A DNA stretch of 64,000 bases, taken from the NCBI RefSeq assembly GCF_024609325.1, contig NZ_JANHMQ010000001.1:744001-808000 (forward strand), given 5' to 3'. Within the stretch, counting starts at the first letter, position 1, and the number at the start of each line of letters is the position of its first letter. The notes under the pieces are model-generated. The model was not told the origin of the DNA, did not search any database, and was given only the letters and a program-made list of their open reading frames with translations. Positions 27,501 to 37,921 of this stretch are shown piece after piece. The translations under genes and the position numbers were made by a program. Source of the stretch: Geothrix fuzhouensis. Its GTDB lineage: Bacteria; Acidobacteriota; Holophagae; Holophagales; Holophagaceae.

Positions 27501-27507
27501 GGAAAAG

Positions 27508-27741
27508 CTACTTCTTCTTGATGTTGGTCAGCTTGCCCTCGGCGAACCCGTGGCAGTCCTTGCACTGGGCTTCCTTGTACTTCGCGACCATCTTGGTCGC
27601 TTCAGCGTTGAACTTCTTGTCCTTGGGAGCGCCCACGTGGCAGGCGGTGCACTTGGCACCCTTGACGGTGGTCGGCTTGGCGGAGGCAATCGGGGCCACG
27701 GCCAGGATCAGGGCGGCGGTGAGGAGGGTGAGGCGGCGCAT
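27508..27741 (-). CDS. Small periplasmic diheme c-type cytochrome
   Basis: 77 residues: a signal peptide (MRRLTLLTAALILAVAPIASA) and a mature part with two CxxCH haem sites, CTACH and CKDCH, in a Lys-rich sequence. It is probably a soluble electron carrier. AGGAG stands just upstream of the ATG at 27741, which excludes a longer reading from 27843. It is the last gene of the cytochrome region, 223 bases from the 11-haem gene, with its own terminator and an upstream palindrome, so it is likely expressed independently. It resembles the monohaem protein at 32272-32523 (shared C-x-ACHVGAPK). Confidence 0.9.
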   Translation of the reverse strand: MRRLTLLTAALILAVAPIASAKPTTVKGAKCTACHVGAPKDKKFNAEATKMVAKYKEAQCKDCHGFAEGKLTNIKKK

Positions 27742-27763
27742 GTTTGCTCCTGGGAGATGAGGT

Positions 27764-27780
27764 CTCGAATCCGATTCGAG
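27764..27780. promoter_or_regulatory. Palindromic operator-like site upstream of the diheme cytochrome
   Basis: CTCGAATC-C-GATTCGAG, two perfect 8-base arms around one base, placed 22 bases upstream of the cytochrome ATG and near its ribosome-binding site. The position would suit a repressor site or a small RNA hairpin. No known regulator motif was recognised. Confidence 0.4.
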
Positions 27781-27916
27781 CCTGACCGAATCGTTGGTTT
27801 GAGTTTCCGACAGTGGGCTGGAATCGTCAGTGATGGCAGTCACAGGTATGTCACGGTTCCTAATACATTGTTATCAACAAGTTAAAGTCCGTCTGGAAAA
27901 AGGTCCTCTTAACGAG

Positions 27917-27949
27917 AAGAGGGGCGCCGATTCCCACGGCACCCCTCTT
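27917..27949 (-). terminator. Terminator after the 27965-30139 cytochrome gene
   Basis: A 13-bp stem (aagaggggcgccg / cggcacccctctt) with one mismatch, 16 bases after the stop. A T-rich stretch follows on the minus strand (acctttttcc). It separates the large cytochrome gene from the small diheme gene. Confidence 0.7.
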
Positions 27950-27964
27950 TCGTTCAAGGGTTCC

Positions 27965-30139
27965 TCAATGCGCGAGACGTGAAGTCATCGCATAGATGAT
28001 GAGGAAGAGCAGCACAAGACCGAGGCCGAAGAAGATGTAGCCGGCACTGCGGGCAATGCCCTTCCAGGCTTCCCACTCATCCTTGACGCGGAAGCTGTCC
28101 AGGCGGCCTTCGGCCACCAGGCGGTCATACCAGCGCTTCCGTTCATGAAGCATCTCAGACTTGGAAATGCGACCCGAGAAGATCACGGTGTCCATGGGGA
28201 ACTTCTCCAACCGGAAGTGCGTGTTGAAGAAGTGGACCGTGAAGATGAAGCCGGCGGCCAGCAGAGCTTCGTCCGAATGGATGATGAGCGACACATTGAT
28301 CATCCAGCCCGGCATGAACTTGCTGAAGAACTCCGGGAACCACATGATCAGGCCCGAGAGGCCGATGGCGAACACGCCCCAGAATACGGCGAGGTAATCG
28401 AACTTCTCGAAGTAGGTCCAGCGGTCGAACTCGGGGCGCGGCCCCTTGCCGAAGAACCACCGGTTGTGGGCCACGAAGTCCTGCACGTCCTGCTTGGTCG
28501 GGATCATGGAATCCGGATGGGCCATGGCCTTGAAGATCCGGTTCAGGCGGATGGCGCCAGTCTCGGGATCTTTCAGGAAGCCACGGTTCCGCCAGAAGTG
28601 GCCCAAGGTGGAGCCCACGTGCAACGCGAAGTAGGTGAAGGTGATCACCGCCCCGAAATGATGGAGGGTGCGGGCGACATCAGCCCCGCCGAAGAATCGG
28701 AAGATCGCCTTCGCCCAGTCGGTGTAGTAGAACTTCAGCGGCATGCCGGTGATGGTCAGCAGCAGGAAGCTGGTCACCACCAGGATGTGGAGGAACCGCT
28801 CGAAGGGCTGGAACCGGGTGAACTGTTCATCGTCCTCCTGGCTCTTGATCTTCGCCTCGCGGAACTGTTTGGAGTCATGGCGGTAGAGCCAGATGGACCG
28901 GAAGAGCCAAAGGAGCGTGTGGGCACCGAACAGAGTGAAGGTGCCCACGAGCAGCGTCGTCATGATCAGGAAGACGTAGTGCAGCACCGGATAGTTCTTG
29001 CGATCCATCGGGTTCGCATGGGGTGCGTACTTCGTAAAGCTGACGGTGGCGTTGGCATGGCACTGCTTGCAGGTGTTGACGATATTTGCAGGGGAGAGCC
29101 GGGAATTCGGATCCGCGGCCCGCAGGACGTCGTGGTGCCCGTGGCAGTCATAGCAGGCGGCCACGGCACTGGCGGTGTTGGCCTTGCCTAGGGCCATGGC
29201 CTTGCCGTGGTAGGTATCGCGGTAGTGCTCCAGGCGGTCGGCGTGGCACTTGCCGCAGACCATGTCGCTGCCGGCCTTGAAGTGGCCGCTCACCGGTGTC
29301 TCGATCTGGTGGGCGGAGTGGCACTGGATGCATACCGGACCGCGGGGATCGCCCTTGGCCAGGAGTTGGCCGTGAACGCTCTTGTTGTAGATCTCCTCCA
29401 CCGTCACATGGCATCTGCCACAGGTCTTGGCCACGTTGGCATGGTTGATGGGTGAGCTGCGATCCACGCTCCGCTTGATGTCATGGATGCCGTGGCAGTC
29501 GTTGCAACCAGGGGCCACGATGAGCCCTTTCACGAGCAGCGCTTTCCCGTGGATGCTCTCCTGGTACTGGGAAGCCACCTGGGGGTACTTCATCTTGTAT
29601 TCGTCGGTGAGGTTCTTGTTTGAGTGGCACTTCGCGCAGGTCTGAGGAAGGTTCATCTTGTAGACTGGCGAATCCGTCTGCCCCACAGGAACGATGTAGT
29701 GGTTCCCATGGCAATCGGTGCAGTTCGCCGCGGCTGAGGCACCCATGGCCTTGCTCATGCCGTGGATGCTGCCCTGATAGACCTTCTCCTCGTCGGTGTG
29801 GCAGGTTCCGCACTTCACCTTCGGTACCGGGTTGCCGTCTCCCGGATGGTCCTTGTGAATCTCGGCATGGCAGGTCTTGCAGGAGAGCGAGGCATGCACC
29901 GAACCGCCAAACCGGGCGGCATCCACGAAGAGCGGCACGGTGGTGCCGTTCGACCCTTCCTTGGTGAGATCCTTGTCGCTGTGGCAATCGAGGCAGCTCT
30001 CCTTTGCTGCCGCCTTGGCGGGGGCTGCATGCAAGGGCGCAGTGGCGAGAAGGATGCCGGCGATCAGGGCCAGTAGCAGGCTTCCGCTGCGGCGCTTGCC
30101 GACGTCCGGAGCCTGAGTGTCAGAGGGCGTTCGGGTCAT
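27965..30139 (-). CDS. 11-haem cytochrome c fused to membrane cytochrome b (CbcL-like quinol oxidoreductase)
   Basis: 724 residues. A signal segment (SLLLALIAGILLATAPLHA) is followed by eleven CxxCH motifs over about residues 48-365 (CLDCH, CKTCH, CGTCH, CTDCH, CAKCH, CNDCH, CGRCH, CIQCH, CGKCH, CYDCH, CKQCH). The C-terminal half has several membrane helices with His residues fit to hold b haems (LHILVVTSFLLLTITGMPL, LHHFGAVITFTYFALHVG, FIFTVHFFNTHF). The layout is that of CbcL, which takes electrons from menaquinol to periplasmic cytochromes during metal reduction in Geobacter; that protein has nine c haems. Function here is inferred from this match. Confidence 0.85.
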   Translation of the reverse strand: MTRTPSDTQAPDVGKRRSGSLLLALIAGILLATAPLHAAPAKAAAKESCLDCHSDKDLTKEGSNGTTVPLFVDAARFGGSVHASLSCKTCHAEIHKDHPGDGNPVPKVKCGTCHTDEEKVYQGSIHGMSKAMGASAAANCTDCHGNHYIVPVGQTDSPVYKMNLPQTCAKCHSNKNLTDEYKMKYPQVASQYQESIHGKALLVKGLIVAPGCNDCHGIHDIKRSVDRSSPINHANVAKTCGRCHVTVEEIYNKSVHGQLLAKGDPRGPVCIQCHSAHQIETPVSGHFKAGSDMVCGKCHADRLEHYRDTYHGKAMALGKANTASAVAACYDCHGHHDVLRAADPNSRLSPANIVNTCKQCHANATVSFTKYAPHANPMDRKNYPVLHYVFLIMTTLLVGTFTLFGAHTLLWLFRSIWLYRHDSKQFREAKIKSQEDDEQFTRFQPFERFLHILVVTSFLLLTITGMPLKFYYTDWAKAIFRFFGGADVARTLHHFGAVITFTYFALHVGSTLGHFWRNRGFLKDPETGAIRLNRIFKAMAHPDSMIPTKQDVQDFVAHNRWFFGKGPRPEFDRWTYFEKFDYLAVFWGVFAIGLSGLIMWFPEFFSKFMPGWMINVSLIIHSDEALLAAGFIFTVHFFNTHFRLEKFPMDTVIFSGRISKSEMLHERKRWYDRLVAEGRLDSFRVKDEWEAWKGIARSAGYIFFGLGLVLLFLIIYAMTSRLAH

Positions 30140-30190
30140 AGGTCGTTCCTGTGGGGTGGGGAGGGGGCGGGGTAAGGGGTGGGCAATATC

Positions 30191-32053
30191 TCAGGGGTTG
30201 TCTGAACCGGTCTCGTGCTTCTCGATGACCTTCCGGTAGTACTCGGGCCGGGTTTCCCGGATGTGGTCCGCGGAGGCCTTGCCGTTCAGCCAGGCCAGGT
30301 CCATGGGGTAGACATCGGGGTCGAAGATCACCAGGTACCAGTGCCAGACCAGGATGGAGAGCGTGGCCAGGATGGCTTCATACCAGTGCGCCGCCGTGGC
30401 CGCGTCCAGCACCCATTTCGGGAAGTGCCGCAGGCTCCAGTTCTCGGCCCACAGGAGAATGCCTGTCACGGCCATCACCACGGTGCCCCACATGAAGGCC
30501 CAGTACTCCATCTTCTCGGCGTAGCCGAACATGCCGAAGGTGGGCCGGTTCGGGATCAAACCCAGATTGAACCGGAACATGTTGAAGATGTCCTTGGCGT
30601 CCTGCCAGGAGGGCAGCAGTTCCACCAGAATCACCCGGTCCTTCTTCGAGATGGCCAGGTGGATGAAATGGAACACGGTGCCCGCCATCATCACCACCGC
30701 CGCGATGCGATGCACCACGCCGCGCAGGCTCGAAGTGGGATCGAACGACTGGAAGAGCTTCACCCAGCTCGCTTCGGGGAACTTCAACGCGAACCCCGTG
30801 ATCACGAGGGAGACGAAGCTCACGATCACCAGGGCATGGGTGATACGGAAGGTCAGGTTCATGCGCGGGAACCCTTCGTGGGTGCCGCCATGATGGGGGC
30901 CGCGCCGTAGCTTGGCCAGCCAATCAAGGAAGTTGTGCAGCAGCATGAACCCGATGGTCAGGGGGATGAGCACCAGGTAGGCCAGGCGAATCCAGCGCAC
31001 GGAAATGTGCTCTGTGATGGTGGCCGTGCGCACGTGGATGGGCGTGGCCGCGAGCTTGGCACTTGCGCCCGGATGGCATTTCCCACAGGTCTGGGCCAGG
31101 TTGGCCGGGTTCACCGTGGACCGACTATCGGCTGTAGGCAGGATGTTGTGCACACCGTGGCAGGAGGCGCAGTTGGCGGCCGACTTGCCACCACCCCGGA
31201 CGGAGAGGCCATGGAAGCTGTCCTGGTAGGCGGGGACCTTATCGCCAAATCCATAGCGGGTGTTCAGGCGCTCGTCCCCGTGGCAGCGGCCGCAAGTGCT
31301 GGTGGATACCCGGGTGGCATTCACCAGGGAGCCGGTTTCCGAAGGGGCCAGGATGTCATGTTCACCGTGGCAGGTCGTGCAGGTGGGGGAGTCCTTGGAG
31401 CCTCGCTTGACGGCCAGCCCGTGGACACTATCGGCGTAGATGGCCTGGATGTCGCTATGGCAGACACCGCAGGTCTCCGCCACGTTGGCCCGGTTCACCT
31501 TGGCCTTGGGATCCCGCGAGGCCAGGATGTCGTGGCTGCCGTGGCAGTCGGAGCAGGAGGCCGCACTGGCATTCCCCTTGGCCACTTCGCGGCCATGGAC
31601 GCTCAGACGGTAGGCCTCCACCGGTTTCACAAAGGGGATCTGATGCTTGGCGAGGAAGTCGGGATTGGAGTGGCAACTGCCGCAGGTATCCGCCAAATTC
31701 TTTTTGGCCACCTTCGAGGCCGGATCGCTGGCGCCGAGGATCCCGTGGGCGGGGCCGTGACAGGAGGCGCAGGTAGCAGCGTCGGTCATCCCGTTCTGCT
31801 TGGCGACTCCGTGGACGCTCTTCCCATATGCCTTGACCTGATCTTCATGGCAGGCCGCGCACTTCACCGGCGCTGGCTTGTCCGCGTGGGGCAGGCTCGT
31901 GATGCTGCTGTGGCAATCCGTACAGGCCATGCTGCCGTGTTTCGTGGTGGCAAACTTGGCCAGATCGATGTCGTGGCAGGAGACGCAGTCCTTGGCCGAG
32001 GGAGGACCCGCCGCAAGGAATACGGAGAGCAGTCCGGCTAGCAGCAGGCGCAT
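30191..32053 (-). CDS. Second 11-haem cytochrome c / cytochrome b fusion (CbcL-like)
   Basis: 620 residues. A short signal peptide (LLLAGLLSVFLAAG) precedes eleven CxxCH motifs within about residues 23-330 (CVSCH, CTDCH, CAACH, CASCH, CGSCH, CSDCH, CGVCH, CTTCH, CGRCH, CASCH, CGKCH), many in SVHG-x-CHG-type repeats. Membrane helices follow (IRLAYLVLIPLTIGFMLLHNF, THALVIVSFVSLVITGFAL, VHRIAAVVMMAGTVFHFIHL, AFMWGTVVMAVTGILLW). It is a shorter paralogue of the next gene, 51 bases away on the same strand, so both probably come from one transcript. A CRP-like palindrome lies about 60 bases upstream of its start. Confidence 0.85.
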   Translation of the reverse strand: MRLLLAGLLSVFLAAGPPSAKDCVSCHDIDLAKFATTKHGSMACTDCHSSITSLPHADKPAPVKCAACHEDQVKAYGKSVHGVAKQNGMTDAATCASCHGPAHGILGASDPASKVAKKNLADTCGSCHSNPDFLAKHQIPFVKPVEAYRLSVHGREVAKGNASAASCSDCHGSHDILASRDPKAKVNRANVAETCGVCHSDIQAIYADSVHGLAVKRGSKDSPTCTTCHGEHDILAPSETGSLVNATRVSTSTCGRCHGDERLNTRYGFGDKVPAYQDSFHGLSVRGGGKSAANCASCHGVHNILPTADSRSTVNPANLAQTCGKCHPGASAKLAATPIHVRTATITEHISVRWIRLAYLVLIPLTIGFMLLHNFLDWLAKLRRGPHHGGTHEGFPRMNLTFRITHALVIVSFVSLVITGFALKFPEASWVKLFQSFDPTSSLRGVVHRIAAVVMMAGTVFHFIHLAISKKDRVILVELLPSWQDAKDIFNMFRFNLGLIPNRPTFGMFGYAEKMEYWAFMWGTVVMAVTGILLWAENWSLRHFPKWVLDAATAAHWYEAILATLSILVWHWYLVIFDPDVYPMDLAWLNGKASADHIRETRPEYYRKVIEKHETGSDNP

Positions 32054-32113
32054 AGCTACCTCACATGTCAGCTATCAGCCTAGCGCGTTTACCTCCCATT
32101 AAGATACCTGTTG

Positions 32114-32127
32114 GTGATCTAGATCAC
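32114..32127. promoter_or_regulatory. CRP/FNR-type palindrome upstream of the cytochrome operon
   Basis: GTGATCTAGATCAC is a perfect 14-base palindrome with the GTGA-N6-TCAC core of CRP-family sites. It lies 61-74 bases upstream of the 11-haem cytochrome start (32053). That distance is plausible for an activator site in front of a promoter. A ribosome-binding site (GAGG) precedes the ATG. The cognate regulator is not in the window. Confidence 0.5.
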
Positions 32128-32217
32128 GGCAAGAAGCAACATCGGAAGTGCTTGTATAAATGAATATATGTCGCTACATTTGTCGGAATTCATTGTGGAC
32201 AGTTTCGATGGGTACAG

Positions 32218-32243
32218 AAAAAACCGGGCGGAAAACCCGCCCG
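32218..32243 (-). terminator. Terminator after the monohaem cytochrome
   Basis: An 8-bp GC stem (ccgggcgg / ccgcccgg) with loop aaaac, followed on the minus strand by five T residues. It lies about 28 bases after the stop of the cytochrome at 32272. Confidence 0.85.
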
Positions 32244-32271
32244 GCGGTGATCACGAACCAACTGCTGCGGT

Positions 32272-32523
32272 TCACTTGCCCTTGTAGTCCTTCAGCCAGT
32301 TGAGATCGACGTCAGCAGCCTTGTGCTTGGCTTTGGCTTCCAGGAGGAACTTGCCGCGGGCGTTCATCTCGCCACCCTTCTTGGGGGCGCCGACATGGCA
32401 GGCCTTGCAGTCCTTGACCTCAGTGAAACCCAGTTCCTGGGCCTTCTTCACGAAGGGCATCTTGGCCTGAGCGGGAATGGCGAAAATCAGCGCCGCAGCG
32501 GCGATGAGGGTGGCAATGCGCAT
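32272..32523 (-). CDS. Small periplasmic monohaem c-type cytochrome-like protein
   Basis: 83 residues: a signal peptide (MRIATLIAAAALIFAIPAQA) and one haem motif, CKACH, in VKDCKACHVGAPKKGGEMNARG. A strong GGAGG precedes the ATG at 32523. It shares the CHVGAPK segment, size and charge with the diheme protein at 27508-27741, but where that protein has its second CxxCH this one has DVDLNWLKDYKGK, so a haem site seems to have been lost or never gained. It has its own terminator and stands at the start of the cytochrome region. A role as electron shuttle is likely but not shown. Confidence 0.85.
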   Translation of the reverse strand: MRIATLIAAAALIFAIPAQAKMPFVKKAQELGFTEVKDCKACHVGAPKKGGEMNARGKFLLEAKAKHKAADVDLNWLKDYKGK

Positions 32524-32632
32524 GGTGCCTCCGGAATGGGGTCCCGCACAGGGCGGGACGGGTTGGTCACAGCATTGCAATAAGGGTACCTGGATTAGGC
32601 AATCTCACAAGACCACGTTGGGGTTTGATTCA

Positions 32633-34288
<1,656 letters not shown>

Positions 34289-34866
34289 GAGGCCTCCGTG
34301 GAATCCACGATAGCACCGGGAACGCGGGCCCCGACGGGCTCCGGCCAAGTCACCATGTCGATCTCAGGTACCGCGTTCTCTGCGGTCACGATGGAGACCT
34401 GGACACCCATGACCATGGGACACCAGGTCGAGCGAGCCGACGTTCAACGACTCCGTCGCCAAGGAGTCGCCGCCCCGGTGGCAACGGTGAGGTGGGCTCC
34501 GCCAGCATGGGACCAGGGGAGCACGACTCCGCTTCCATCCAGGGGCACTCAAAAACACCCCCGAATCAGCCTTCAGCCATTCTGCGGGGTTGGTCTGAGG
34601 TGCCCCCTGATTCCCATAAACACCTCCAGGTCAATTCCCTACGACCAACACCAGATTCCCCAAGAGGGGAGTCGCACAAGTTCATGTAATACAAATTTTA
34701 ATATTCAAATAACTGCGTTTTTATCCAATCAAATAACCCGAGCCACTGCTCTTTCGATGCCCTTCTTCCGGACCTCCATGAGGGCCAGCCTCTGGGACGG
34801 GTTCGCGCACGTCTGGGCCGGCGGTTCGGGAAGCTATCCTTCCAGGAAACCCCAAGGAACTTGCTC
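34289..34866. other. 578-base divergent intergenic region
   Basis: This lies between the mutase (-) and the amidohydrolase (+). No supported gene was found. It contains an inverted pair aggggcac / gtgccccct (34541-34605 region) and a strikingly AT-rich patch (about 34680-34740) in an otherwise GC-rich window. The patch could hold promoters or be a remnant of foreign DNA. No riboswitch consensus was recognised. Confidence 0.5.
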
Positions 34867-36480
34867 ATGCCGATGCCACCCGCCGCCCCCCCCGTTTCCT
34901 ATCGCCTGATCCAGGGCGCCGATCTGTGGACCGCCCAGGGGCTGCAGCATGGGCAGGCCTTGGTCATCCGGAAGGGGCGGATCCTCGCGGTCGGGCCTGT
35001 CGACACCCTGGTCAAGGCCCACCCCAAGGCCCAGCGCATCGACCTTCCCGGGGGCACCCTGCTGCCGGGCCTCATCGAGGGCCATGCGCATGTGGGCGGG
35101 CTGGGGGCCCTTAGCCGGAAAGTGGATCTCACCGGGCAGGCGGACCTCCGCGGAACCCTGGAGCGCATCCGCGTCTGGGCCGCGGCCCACCCCCAGGGCT
35201 GGCTGCTGGGCCGGGGCTGGGACCAGAACCGCTGGTCGGGCAAGACCTTCCCGAAGGCCGTGGACCTCGACGCACTCACCGGTACCCGGCCTGCCTTCCT
35301 CCAGCGTGTGGATGGTCATGCCGCCTGGGTGAACAGCGCAGCCCTGGCTATGGCCGGCATCGGCCCCAAGACACCGGATCCCGAGGGGGGTCGCATCCTC
35401 AAGGATGCCGCCGGCCGGCCCACGGGCATCCTGCTGGATGCTGCGGTTCAGCTCGTGGAAAAGCTCATTCCTGAACCCAGCTCCGCCGAGCTGGAAGCGC
35501 GTCTGAAGGCCGGCCTTCTTTCACTGCGCGCCGACGGGTTCACGGCCGTGGCGGACATGGGCGTGGGGGCCCGCGAGCTGGCCGCCTACCGGCACATGGC
35601 TGCCACCGGGGCCCTACCCATCCGGGTCTTCGCCTACCTGAACCACGACCACGCCCTCATGCTCCGGGAACTGAAGCAGGGCCGGGCGAAGAACCTGTCC
35701 TTCTTCCAGGTCCAAGGGGTGAAGTTCTACCTGGATGGTGCCCTGGGCAGCCGCGGCGCGCGGCTCCTGGCGCCCTATGCTGATGAGCCCACCACCCGAG
35801 GCCTGTGGGTCACGGATCCCGCCAAGGTCGCGCTGGACGTCTCGATCACCATGCGGGCCGGGTTCCAGCCGGCTATTCACGCCATCGGCGATGCCGCGAA
35901 CCGGGCCGCCCTGGACCTGATCGCCGCCGCAGAGCGCAAGGCCGGCCGGCCGGGCAACCTGCCTCCGCGCATTGAGCATGCCCAGATCGTCACCTCCGAG
36001 GACGTGGCCCGCTTCGGAAAGCTCGGCGTGGTGGCCAGCATCCAGCCCGTCCATTGCACCTCGGACCATGGTTGGACCCCCGCGCGCCTCGGCCCGGAAC
36101 GGGTGGGCGATGCCTTCCCCTGGCGGAGCCTGGTGAATGGCGGCGCCTTGTTGGCCTTCGGCAGTGACGCCCCGGTGGAAGCCGCCAATCCTTTTATCGC
36201 CCTGGCCGCCGCCGAGACCCGCCAGGATCCCAATGGCAACCCGCCTGGGGGCTTCCTGCCCGCCCAGCGCCTCACCCGCGCCGAGGCCGTTCGCGCCTAT
36301 ACCGCGGGCAACGCCGCTGCCGTCGGTCGCGCCAAAGAGCTGGGCGTACTGCAGAAGGACGCCGTAGCCGACCTGCTGTGGGTGCAAGCACCCCTGGGCA
36401 GCCTCAGCCCCGAGGCCCTGCGGAAGGTTAAGCCGGGGCGCTTGTGGGTGAACGGAGTGGAAGTTCCGCTGGCACACTGA
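34867..36480 (+). CDS. Amidohydrolase, YtcJ-like (Amidohydro_3)
   Basis: 537 residues. Family marks are LIQGADLWTAQGL with GRILAVGPVDTL, the metal motif LLPGLIEGHAHVGG, FLQRVDGHAAWVNSAAL, GVKFYLDGALGSRGA, the metal-binding IHAIGDAANR, IEHAQIV and LAFGSDAPVEAANPF. It is probably a cytoplasmic metal-dependent hydrolase; no signal peptide is seen, and the substrate is unknown. The ATG at 34867 has AAGGAA seven bases upstream; a TTG at 34861 is a weaker alternative. It is followed by rpe after 5 bases, so both may share a transcript. Confidence 0.88.
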   Translation: MPMPPAAPPVSYRLIQGADLWTAQGLQHGQALVIRKGRILAVGPVDTLVKAHPKAQRIDLPGGTLLPGLIEGHAHVGGLGALSRKVDLTGQADLRGTLERIRVWAAAHPQGWLLGRGWDQNRWSGKTFPKAVDLDALTGTRPAFLQRVDGHAAWVNSAALAMAGIGPKTPDPEGGRILKDAAGRPTGILLDAAVQLVEKLIPEPSSAELEARLKAGLLSLRADGFTAVADMGVGARELAAYRHMAATGALPIRVFAYLNHDHALMLRELKQGRAKNLSFFQVQGVKFYLDGALGSRGARLLAPYADEPTTRGLWVTDPAKVALDVSITMRAGFQPAIHAIGDAANRAALDLIAAAERKAGRPGNLPPRIEHAQIVTSEDVARFGKLGVVASIQPVHCTSDHGWTPARLGPERVGDAFPWRSLVNGGALLAFGSDAPVEAANPFIALAAAETRQDPNGNPPGGFLPAQRLTRAEAVRAYTAGNAAAVGRAKELGVLQKDAVADLLWVQAPLGSLSPEALRKVKPGRLWVNGVEVPLAH

Positions 36481-36485
36481 TTCGC

Positions 36486-37169
36486 ATGAGCCTCCGCCCC
36501 GCGACCCCTCTGCTGGCCCCTTCCCTGCTCTCCGCGGACTTCACGCGGCTGGGCGAGGAACTCCGGATGATTGAATCCGCCGGAGCCCAGGTGGTCCATG
36601 TGGATGTCATGGACGGTCGCTTCGTGCCGAACATCACCATCGGCTTGCCGGTGGTGGAGGGGCTCCGCAAGGCCACCACCCTGCCCCTGGACTGCCACCT
36701 CATGATCGTGGAGCCCCTGCGCTATGCCGCTGATTTCGTGAAGGCGGGCGCGAACTGGGTGAGCATCCATCAGGAGGCGGATCCCCACCTGCACCGCACC
36801 CTCGCCGCCATCCGCCAGGCGGGAGGCAAAGCCGGCGTAGTGCTGAATCCGGGCACGCCCGTAGAAACGCTGGTGGATCTCGTCGGCGACTTCGACTTCG
36901 TGCTGCTCATGAGCGTGAACCCCGGCTTCGGCGGCCAGAGCTTCATTCCCCGCGTGTTGGACAAAGTGAAACGCCTGGATGCTCTGCGCGCTGAGCGCGG
37001 CGTGCCCTTCTTCATCCAGGTGGATGGCGGGGTGGGTCTGAAGAACGCCGCTGACCTCATCCGCGCCGGCGCCGACTGCCTTGTGGCCGGCAATGCTGTC
37101 TTCAAGGCCGAGGATCCGACGCAGGCCGTGGCGGACCTACTCCAGGAGATGGCGAAGGGGCGTTCATGA
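36486..37169 (+). CDS. rpe: Ribulose-phosphate 3-epimerase
   Basis: 227 residues. The barrel signature is complete: LLAPSLLSADFTRLGEEL, VVHVDVMDGRFVPNITIG, LDCHLMIVEP, LMSVNPGFGGQSFI and IQVDGGVGLKNAADLIRAGADCLVAGNAVF. The Asp and His metal ligands and catalytic Asp pair are present. It interconverts ribulose-5-phosphate and xylulose-5-phosphate in the pentose phosphate pathway. The ATG at 36486 begins the conserved part; an in-frame start at 36444 would lie inside the amidohydrolase gene. Its stop overlaps the next gene (ATGA). Confidence 0.96.
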   Translation: MSLRPATPLLAPSLLSADFTRLGEELRMIESAGAQVVHVDVMDGRFVPNITIGLPVVEGLRKATTLPLDCHLMIVEPLRYAADFVKAGANWVSIHQEADPHLHRTLAAIRQAGGKAGVVLNPGTPVETLVDLVGDFDFVLLMSVNPGFGGQSFIPRVLDKVKRLDALRAERGVPFFIQVDGGVGLKNAADLIRAGADCLVAGNAVFKAEDPTQAVADLLQEMAKGRS

Positions 37170-37921
37170 CCTTCGACCTCCAGCGCTACAACCGCCTCCT
37201 CTGGGCCGTGACCGGAACCCTCCTGCTGGTGGGCCTGCTCGCGCTCCTTGTGGGCGGTCTCACCTCCCTCTGGCCTTCCCGCGACCGGGGGCAGAGCCTT
37301 CCGGCCGGGGCCCCGGCGACCGGCGCGGACGCTCCCTCCCAGGCCGCCATCCTCCGCCTGGGCCTTCCGAAGCCCCTGAAGGGCACAGACACCTTGCTCG
37401 TTCCCGTAGAGGGGCTTCCCCAGGAATCCGAGGAACCCCACGGCATCGGCAGCTATAGCAAGGGCGCCCCGAGCGTCCCACTGTTCAACCTCCTCTTCGT
37501 GGACGCGAAGACGCAGGCCTCTCACCCTCTCCTGACCCGGAAAAGCCTCATCCTCCGCTATGACACCCTCGAGGATGGGGAAGAAGGCCGGAACACTCGC
37601 GTCGACGGCCTGCTGGTGAGCATCGTCGATTCGGACACCAACGGGAATGGCCGTCTGGACGAAGGCGACGAAGCCCGGATCTGGCTCTGTGACGCGTCCG
37701 GCCGGAATTTGCGCGCGGTCACGGCCACAGGCACCACCTGCGGCAGCTGGCACTACGACGGCCTCCGCCGGACGGTCTACCTGGTTGTGGAAACCCGGAA
37801 CGGCTCGCGAAAAGCCGACTCAGCGGAGGTGCTGATGGTCTCCATCGATGGTTCCCAGCCAGCCCGCCCGCTCGCCTCGAAGGCACAGATGGACGAGCTG
37901 CGGAACCTGCTGCAGCACTGA
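37166..37921 (+). CDS. Single-pass membrane protein with EF-hand-like loop, unknown function
   Basis: 251 residues. One membrane segment (about 13-35, AVTGTLLLVGLLALLVGGLTSLW) is followed by an extracytoplasmic domain. A calcium-binding loop of EF-hand type is seen in DSDTNGNGRLDEGDEA (about 155-170), and the following WLCDASGRNLRAVT and STWHYDGL-like segments suggest beta structure. The family was not recognised. It overlaps the rpe stop by ATGA and so is translated with it. It may be a lineage-specific protein; the loop suggests but does not prove Ca binding. Confidence 0.75.
   Translation: MTFDLQRYNRLLWAVTGTLLLVGLLALLVGGLTSLWPSRDRGQSLPAGAPATGADAPSQAAILRLGLPKPLKGTDTLLVPVEGLPQESEEPHGIGSYSKGAPSVPLFNLLFVDAKTQASHPLLTRKSLILRYDTLEDGEEGRNTRVDGLLVSIVDSDTNGNGRLDEGDEARIWLCDASGRNLRAVTATGTTCGSWHYDGLRRTVYLVVETRNGSRKADSAEVLMVSIDGSQPARPLASKAQMDELRNLLQH

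Noticed and set aside
34289-34866. Cobalamin riboswitch in front of the mutase
   Set aside because: No B12-box-like sequence or suitable stem set was seen in the leader.
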